A stretch of 8,388 nucleotides of DNA from CAYOYH01 sp964408165. GTDB taxonomy: Bacteria > Patescibacteriota > Saccharimonadia > Saccharimonadales > CAYOYH01. A program made the position numbers and the translations under genes. Each line of letters begins with the position of its first letter. Within the stretch, counting starts at the first letter, position 1. Location of the stretch: NCBI GenBank assembly GCA_964408165.1, contig CAYOYH010000028.1:1-8388 (forward strand), written 5' to 3'. A model generated the notes under the pieces. It searched no databases, had not been told where the DNA came from, and saw nothing but the letters and a program-made list of their open reading frames with translations. Shown here in pieces: positions 5,950 to 8,388 of the stretch.

Positions 5950-5958
5950 ATGTACTAC

Positions 5959-5986
5959 ATTTTAATTGTAATATACTTATTGCCAA
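5959..5986 (-). promoter_or_regulatory. Promoter of the second tRNA-Pro copy
   Basis: On the minus strand, TTGGCA (5986-5981) and TAAAAT (5964-5959) are 16 bp apart, the same spacing and the same distance from the tRNA 5' end as in the intact copy. The damaged tRNA is therefore probably still transcribed. Confidence 0.55.
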
Positions 5987-5995
5987 TCTACTCCA

Positions 5996-6068
5996 CGGTA
6001 GCGTAGCCAATCCCGATGCTAAAGATCGGGACTCCGACCGCAAACGTCGGAGCTGCGCCATACCCCGA
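5996..6068 (-). pseudogene. Third tRNA-Pro relic with a 42-nt insert in the D loop
   Basis: Bases 6053-6068 match 16 of 16 the acceptor and D-stem 5' part of tRNA-Pro. Bases 5996-6010 match 12 of 15 the D-loop and D-stem 3' part. In the intact gene these two pieces touch; here 42 nt (6011-6052) separate them. The anticodon arm and everything 3' of it have been lost or are unrecognisable. Confidence 0.75.
6011..6052. repeat. Two tandem 21-nt perfect hairpins (7-7-7)
   Basis: Unit 1 is TCCCGAT, loop gctaaag, ATCGGGA (6011-6031). Unit 2 is CTCCGAC, loop cgcaaac, GTCGGAG (6032-6052). Both have a 7-bp perfect stem and a 7-nt loop, their arms are related in sequence, and they touch without a spacer. 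They lie exactly between the halves of the D loop of the third tRNA-Pro relic. Confidence 0.9.
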
Positions 6069-6082
6069 AGTCGACAGAGGTG

Positions 6083-6088
6083 ATTATA
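6083..6088 (-). promoter_or_regulatory. -10 box (TATAAT) upstream of the third tRNA-Pro relic
   Basis: A perfect minus-strand TATAAT lies 14 nt upstream of the relic at 6068, with no good -35 box. A transcript from here could run through all three tRNA-Pro copies to the terminator at 5649-5674. Confidence 0.4.
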
Positions 6089-6130
6089 CCTAATTAATTC
6101 ATATTCGGCTACTGCTCTAAGGCCTCGTGG

Positions 6131-6300
6131 TATTACACGCATTTTGCACTTTCCTACTGTCCCAGCTCACATCTGAAGCGGCTCCAAGCGCCGACTCTTT
6201 ACTCGACGTATCCTTTAGGTACGCCTCGCTCAGATTAAGCGCTTTCGCTCGCTCAGGCTGCAAGCTGGAATCAGTGCGTAAGTGCGAAATGCGTGTATTA
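6131..6300. mobile_element. 170-bp imperfect palindrome, MITE-like
   Basis: The ends 6131-6151 and 6280-6300 are inverted repeats matching 19 of 21 bases (core CACGCATTT-y-GCACTT). The match continues inward in pieces: ACTG then CCAGCT, CTGA then GCG, AAGCGC, TCT and CGTA. It meets at a hairpin, CGTA-t-CC-ttta-GG-TACG (6207-6223), centred on the midpoint of the element. There is no convincing ORF inside. The structure fits a non-autonomous palindromic element. A TA target duplication is possible but unproven. The right end abuts the next gene. Confidence 0.6.
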
Positions 6301-6301
6301 T
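6296..6301 (+). promoter_or_regulatory. Possible -10 box inside the right end of the palindromic element
   Basis: TATTAT ends 6 nt before the ATG at 6308, so the transcript would start at or next to the start codon and be leaderless. No SD and no clear -35 box are present. The box straddles the outer end of the inverted repeat. Confidence 0.35.
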
Positions 6302-6307
6302 AAAGAT

Positions 6308-6517
6308 ATGGAAGAGTTTTATGCCCAGAATTTGTGGTGGCTACTGCCACTCATGGTTTGGTCTCTGGTTTGGAAAGGCTTGGCTCTTTGGCGGGCAGCT
6401 GGCAAGCAAGATAAAACTTGGTTTATAGCACTTCTTTTGGTGAATTCCGTCGGATTACTGGAGATGCTGTATCTTTATGTTTTTTCCAAGGAAAAACCAG
6501 TAAAATCACAAGAGTAA
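6308..6517 (+). CDS. DUF5652-like small two-helix membrane protein
   Basis: 69 aa. Two membrane helices are seen: about 9-29 (rich in Trp, within LWWLLPLMVWSLVWKGLALW) and about 37-59 (WFIALLLVNSVGLLEMLYLYVF). They are joined by a short polar loop, AAGKQDK, and followed by a charged tail. This pattern is what I know as DUF5652, found often in CPR bacteria and some archaea and resembling phospholipase D nuclease N-terminal segments; no function is established. A GTG at 6293 would add five residues. ATG 6308 is preferred because the family usually starts just before the first helix. It lies 18 bp upstream of the VIT-type transporter and is probably co-transcribed. Its promoter seems to come from the palindromic element just upstream. 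Confidence 0.85.
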   Translation: MEEFYAQNLWWLLPLMVWSLVWKGLALWRAAGKQDKTWFIALLLVNSVGLLEMLYLYVFSKEKPVKSQE

Positions 6518-6535
6518 TTTCAAGAAAGGTGGACT

Positions 6536-7231
6536 ATGCTAAAACATTTTGAAAAGCATTTAGGTGAAACAGTATATGGCGGCATTGATGGCATTGTCAC
6601 AACTTTTGCCATTGTTGCTGGTTCGGTTGGCGCTGGGCTTTCCTCTAGGATAATCTTGATACTGGGTCTTGCTAACTTGGTAGCCGACGGATTCTCTATG
6701 GGAATAGGGGCTTACTTGTCAGCTAAATCTGAAAAAGAGTTGTATGAGAAAAAACGGCTAGAAGTTATGAATGAGGTGCAGGGTGAGCGGTCTAGCGGAA
6801 AAGATATGATACACAGAATATACAGAAGGCGCGGGTTCAGAGGCAGACTGCTAGACGAAGTAACTAAGGTTATTTCTGGCGACAAGAATCATTTTGTAGA
6901 TGTGGTGATGAGCGAGGAATATGAAATGCTCCCAGAGAAGAAATCGCCTTTCGCCATTGGAATGGCTACCTATTTGGCTTTTATAATAGTCGGCTTCATT
7001 CCGCTACTGGCCTACACGTTGGATAGTATTTTTGGCTGGCAGTATGCCTATTTGTTTACAGTAACCATCATGTTGTCGGCACTGGCTTTCATTGGAATTG
7101 GTCTGCTTAAAAGCCAAATTGCTCAGACCAACAAACTGCGGGCAGTAGGCGAAACACTGGTGCTGGGCGCTCTGGCGGCAGGGTTTGCGTTTTATATTGG
7201 TGATTTCTTGGAAAGAGTGATTACTTACTAG
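6536..7231 (+). CDS. VIT1/CCC1-family divalent metal transporter
   Basis: 231 aa, the usual length. The family (yeast CCC1, plant VIT1) moves Fe2+ or Mn2+ across a membrane against protons. Five helices are seen: about 17-37 (GIDGIVTTFAIVAGSVGAGL), 38-60 (ending ADGFSMGIGAYLS, a family signature), 139-161, 168-191 and 204-226. Between helices 2 and 3 lies the cytoplasmic metal-binding region (about 62-136), rich in acidic residues and Met, including Glu66, Glu68, Glu76, Met78, Glu80, Glu127, Glu128, Glu130 and Met131. In CPR cells it would be expected in the plasma membrane, probably exporting excess iron or manganese. The SD AAAGGTGG (6525-6532) sits just before the ATG. It forms an operon with the DUF5652-like gene. 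The exact metal is not known. Confidence 0.93.
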   Translation: MLKHFEKHLGETVYGGIDGIVTTFAIVAGSVGAGLSSRIILILGLANLVADGFSMGIGAYLSAKSEKELYEKKRLEVMNEVQGERSSGKDMIHRIYRRRGFRGRLLDEVTKVISGDKNHFVDVVMSEEYEMLPEKKSPFAIGMATYLAFIIVGFIPLLAYTLDSIFGWQYAYLFTVTIMLSALAFIGIGLLKSQIAQTNKLRAVGETLVLGALAAGFAFYIGDFLERVITY

Positions 7232-7241
7232 CCTACAGACC

Positions 7242-7276
7242 CAGCCTAGATGGTCAGGGAGAGCAAGACTAGGCTG
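7242..7276. repeat. Inverted repeat between convergent genes
   Basis: CAGCCTAG (7242-7249) and CTAGGCTG (7269-7276) form a perfect 8-bp stem with a 19-nt loop, 10 nt after the transporter stop. It covers the stop codon of the possible minus-strand gene at 7246. There is no T-run, so it may be a processing or 3'-end structure rather than a classical terminator. Confidence 0.55.
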
Positions 7277-7419
7277 CCTACAAAAATAATTGTGGTTACG
7301 ATCAGCCCTTTCTTAGCGTCTTTGAACATATACAGTACTCCCAGTATAAAACCTGCACTTCTTGGTCGCTCCTTGCTGACCAAGAACCTATTCTTCTCAC
7401 TCAGTATATCACTAGGCAT
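7246..7419 (-). CDS. Possible small single-helix membrane protein, 57 aa
   Basis: A minus-strand frame from ATG (7419-7417), directly after an in-frame TGA, to TAG (7248-7246). The start reads MPSDILSEKNRFLVSKERPR. The C-terminus is a clean membrane helix: KKGLIVTTIIFVGSLVLL at 37-54, followed by SLTI. A basic, soluble N-terminal part followed by one C-terminal helix is a plausible tail-anchored layout. It converges on the transporter gene. No clear SD or promoter is seen (GAGG lies only 1 nt before the ATG), and I recognise no family. A plus-strand frame over the same bases (7250-7438) looks less protein-like. Codons 12-20 cover a perfect 9-bp inverted repeat (TTCTTGGTC 7359-7367, GACCAAGAA 7378-7386). 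Confidence 0.45.
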   Translation of the reverse strand: MPSDILSEKNRFLVSKERPRSAGFILGVLYMFKDAKKGLIVTTIIFVGSLVLLSLTI

Positions 7420-7522
7420 GCCTCAATTGGAGAAGTAGGTTTTTGGCTCCAGTAATCCATCGCCAGGAATTTACAGTTTTTGTATTGGGAGTACTATGAA
7501 GTAGAAGTATAGCATTGAATTT

Positions 7523-7531
7523 TGCTATAAT
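7523..7531 (+). promoter_or_regulatory. Extended -10 promoter (TGC-TATAAT)
   Basis: A consensus TATAAT at 7526-7531 is preceded by TG-N, the extended -10 element. No good -35 box is visible. Transcription would start near 7538, about 148 nt upstream of tRNA-Gly. Confidence 0.6.
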
Positions 7532-7537
7532 ACTCCG

Positions 7538-7680
7538 CGCGGTTTTAGATAGGTTTTGTTTGTGCATTGGCTGGCATAGTTCCGGCTTTCCAAGATGCAA
7601 AAGCGGGCTTATGTCGACCAGCAACCGGTGGTGTCCTTGAGCATCATCTGAGGTGCGTAACTTTCACGGTATTATTTCAA
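7538..7680 (+). ncRNA. Possible small RNA or long leader before tRNA-Gly
   Basis: After the promoter comes about 140 nt with no convincing ORF but several possible helices. An imperfect hairpin has GCAT/ATGC and TGG/CCA outer pairs and a CTGG/CCGG inner pair, roughly 7563-7598. A second hairpin is GCATC-atctga-GGTGC (7641-7656). Alternatively GATGC near 7594 pairs with GCATC at 7641. I do not recognise an RNA family. It could simply be the 5' part of a tRNA-Gly precursor. Confidence 0.25.
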
Positions 7681-7685
7681 ATCAT

Positions 7686-7760
7686 GCGGGTGTCGTATAA
7701 CGGCTAGTATGTCAGCCTTCCAAGCTGAAGATGAGGGTTCGATTCCCTCCACCCGCACCA
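7686..7760 (+). tRNA. tRNA-Gly, anticodon UCC, with encoded CCA
   Basis: 75 nt including CCA. The acceptor arms are GCGGGTG and CACCCGC. The anticodon stem TCAGC/GCTGA holds loop CTTCCAA, giving anticodon TCC. The T loop is TTCGATT between GAGGG and CCCTC, the discriminator is A, and CCA is encoded. A TATTAT at 7670-7675 could be a -10 box of its own. A terminator follows 26 nt downstream. Confidence 0.96.
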
Positions 7761-7785
7761 CGTCAAATTCAACTTCGACCAAACC

Positions 7786-7816
7786 AAAAAGATGCAAACC
7801 AAGGTGCATCTTTTTT
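7786..7816 (+). terminator. Rho-independent terminator after tRNA-Gly
   Basis: GATGCA (7791-7796) pairs with TGCATC (7805-7810). The stem is extended by A5/T5 and followed by six T. Confidence 0.85.
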
Positions 7817-7841
7817 ATTTGATCTACTTTGTTTTTCCTCG

Positions 7842-7878
7842 AACTTCACCAAACAGCTATGCTTGGTCTGATGAAGTT
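7842..7878. repeat. Two-part hairpin between the tRNA genes
   Basis: AACTTC (7842-7847) pairs with GAAGTT (7873-7878), and the adjoining ACCAA (7848-7852) with TTGGT (7863-7867). A 5-nt bulge lies on the 3' side. There is no T-run and no gene. Confidence 0.55.
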
Positions 7879-7904
7879 TGCGTGTCGTAAAGGCATGTGA
7901 TGTG

Positions 7905-7910
7905 TATAAT
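7905..7910 (+). promoter_or_regulatory. -10 box of tRNA-Arg
   Basis: A consensus TATAAT lies 13 nt upstream of the tRNA 5' end. The -35 region is not consensus. Confidence 0.6.
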
Positions 7911-7923
7911 AACTTTGGTATCT

Positions 7924-8000
7924 GCCCCGGTAGCTCAGTGGATTAGAGCGATGGGTTTCTATCCCACAGGTCGGGGGTTCGAATCCCTCCCGGGGTACCA
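7924..8000 (+). tRNA. tRNA-Arg, anticodon UCU, with encoded CCA
   Basis: 77 nt including CCA. The acceptor arms are GCCCCGG and CCGGGGT, with a G-U first pair. The D stem is GCTC/GAGC. The anticodon stem ATGGG/CCCAC with loop TTTCTAT gives anticodon TCT. The T loop is TTCGAAT, the discriminator is A, and CCA is encoded. It has its own -10 box and terminator. The UCU isoacceptor reads AGA and AGG codons. Confidence 0.96.
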
Positions 8001-8036
8001 AACAAAGAATCGACCTTTGTGGTCGTTTTTTTGTTT
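8001..8036 (+). terminator. Rho-independent terminator after tRNA-Arg
   Basis: CGACC (8011-8015) pairs with GGTCG (8021-8025), followed by seven T. An A-rich flank (8001-8009) can pair with the T-run and lengthen the stem. Confidence 0.85.
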
Positions 8037-8041
8037 GGTTA

Positions 8042-8073
8042 GTCGCGTCAGCGACACTCGAACATCGGTTCGA
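8042..8073. repeat. Two neighbouring short hairpins
   Basis: GTCGC-gtca-GCGAC (8042-8055) and TCGAA-catcgg-TTCGA (8058-8073) are both perfect 5-bp stems 2 nt apart, reminiscent of the paired hairpins at 6011-6052. Bases 8074-8160 hold nothing I can identify. Confidence 0.5.
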
Positions 8074-8160
8074 AGATAGCACATCTAGAAGGACAGTTGT
8101 TCTGCGAAATTCAAAACTAAAGAGCGGAAAATTCCCACTAACAATGCGACAAAGCTAAAA

Positions 8161-8388
8161 GAACCAAGGGGCGCTCTTTCGGGAGCACAGACCAGCGTCA
8201 CTTTTGACAGCAAGGGAGTGTTCTTTGGGAGGCCTGTCCGCCTGCTGGCGGGAACCAAAGGACGCTCTTTCGGGAGCGTACCCCATCATTACTTTTGATG
8301 GCAAAGGGGTGTTCTTTACAAGAACCAAAGGGCGCTGTTTCGGCAGCACGCCCCATCATTACTTTTGATGGCAAAAGTAATCGTAAAA
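8161..8388. repeat. Three copies of a 66-nt palindrome-bearing repeat, running off the window
   Basis: Copies start with GAACCAA at 8161, 8252 and 8322. Copies 1 and 2 end in GTTCTTT at 8226 and 8317; copy 3 diverges near its end (8388). Each holds a hairpin of the type ACGCTC-tttcgg-GAGCGT and a CATCA..TGATG element before GGCAAA. Copies 2 and 3 share 25 identical bases ending in GATGGCAAA. Copy 1 is more diverged. In copy 3 the loop-proximal pair is changed from C/G to G/C (GCTG..CAGC for GCTC..GAGC), which keeps the stem. The spacer between copies 1 and 2 holds TCCGCC-tgct-GGCGGG. A 64-codon minus-strand frame across it (8155-8349) merely reflects the repetition. Confidence 0.8.

Noticed and set aside
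6117..6350. 77-codon minus-strand frame
   Set aside because: It spans the 170-bp palindrome and reads both arms, so it is not a credible gene.
7412..7624. 70-codon minus-strand frame
   Set aside because: It lies opposite a consensus promoter, has no SD, and shows no protein-like pattern.
7846..8082. Minus-strand frame containing REGFEPPTCGIETHRSNPLSYRG
   Set aside because: The familiar spurious peptide read antisense through a tRNA gene, here tRNA-Arg.
8161..8388. CRISPR array
   Set aside because: Repeat units are 66 nt, diverged, unevenly spaced at 91 and 70 nt, with one spacer of only 4 nt, and no cas gene is present.
1..8388. Recoding of TGA as in some CPR lineages
   Set aside because: All genes here end in TAA or TAG, which is suggestive, but none contains an in-frame TGA, so there is no sign that TGA is read as an amino acid. 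The sample of about ten stops is too small.

Overview
The window looks like a piece of a small-genome Candidate Phyla Radiation (Patescibacteria) chromosome, most likely a Saccharibacteria-type lineage. That reading is an inference. It rests on a short TsaB-like protein, a DUF5652-type small membrane protein, a small coiled-coil protein beginning MSDDQFTKLFKYIE, a class F-like sortase with a long basic tail, a full-length RNase Y, and CCA-encoded tRNA genes. No rRNA or ribosomal protein gene is present to settle the phylum.

Layout. Positions 1-2363: the 3' part of a beta-solenoid surface protein ending in a VPDTG sorting signal, followed 30 bp later by its likely sortase. 2357-2575: a degenerate 7-bp-phased repeat tract. 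2582-3231: a coiled-coil small protein and a short TsaB. 3232-3752: 521 bp without a convincing protein gene, holding a weak terminator, a 34-bp perfect palindrome, a possibly structured RNA, an extended -10 promoter and a long leader. 3753-5267: RNase Y. 5268-5682: an inverted repeat, a frameshifted minus-strand gene remnant and a terminator.

5683-6068: an intact minus-strand tRNA-Pro(UGG) and two upstream damaged copies of it. One damaged copy is interrupted in the T loop by 86 nt, the other in the D loop by 42 nt, and both inserts are made mostly of short hairpins. 6131-6300: a 170-bp imperfect palindrome with 21-bp near-perfect ends, like a MITE. Its right end appears to carry the -10 box of the next gene. 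6308-7231: a DUF5652-like protein and a VIT1/CCC1-type metal transporter in one operon. 7246-7419: a possible 57-aa single-TM protein on the minus strand. 7523-8037: a promoter, a possible untranslated RNA, tRNA-Gly(UCC) and tRNA-Arg(UCU), each tRNA with a terminator. 8042-8388: hairpins and three copies of a 66-nt repeat running off the edge.

How the parts work together. The first two genes form a cell-surface anchoring pair, possibly for attachment. The middle genes are housekeeping (tRNA t6A modification, mRNA decay). The most unusual content is non-coding: short perfect hairpins of several kinds fill the spacers and have entered duplicated tRNA-Pro copies at loop positions. All pairings and alignments were made by eye; no folding program or database search was run.
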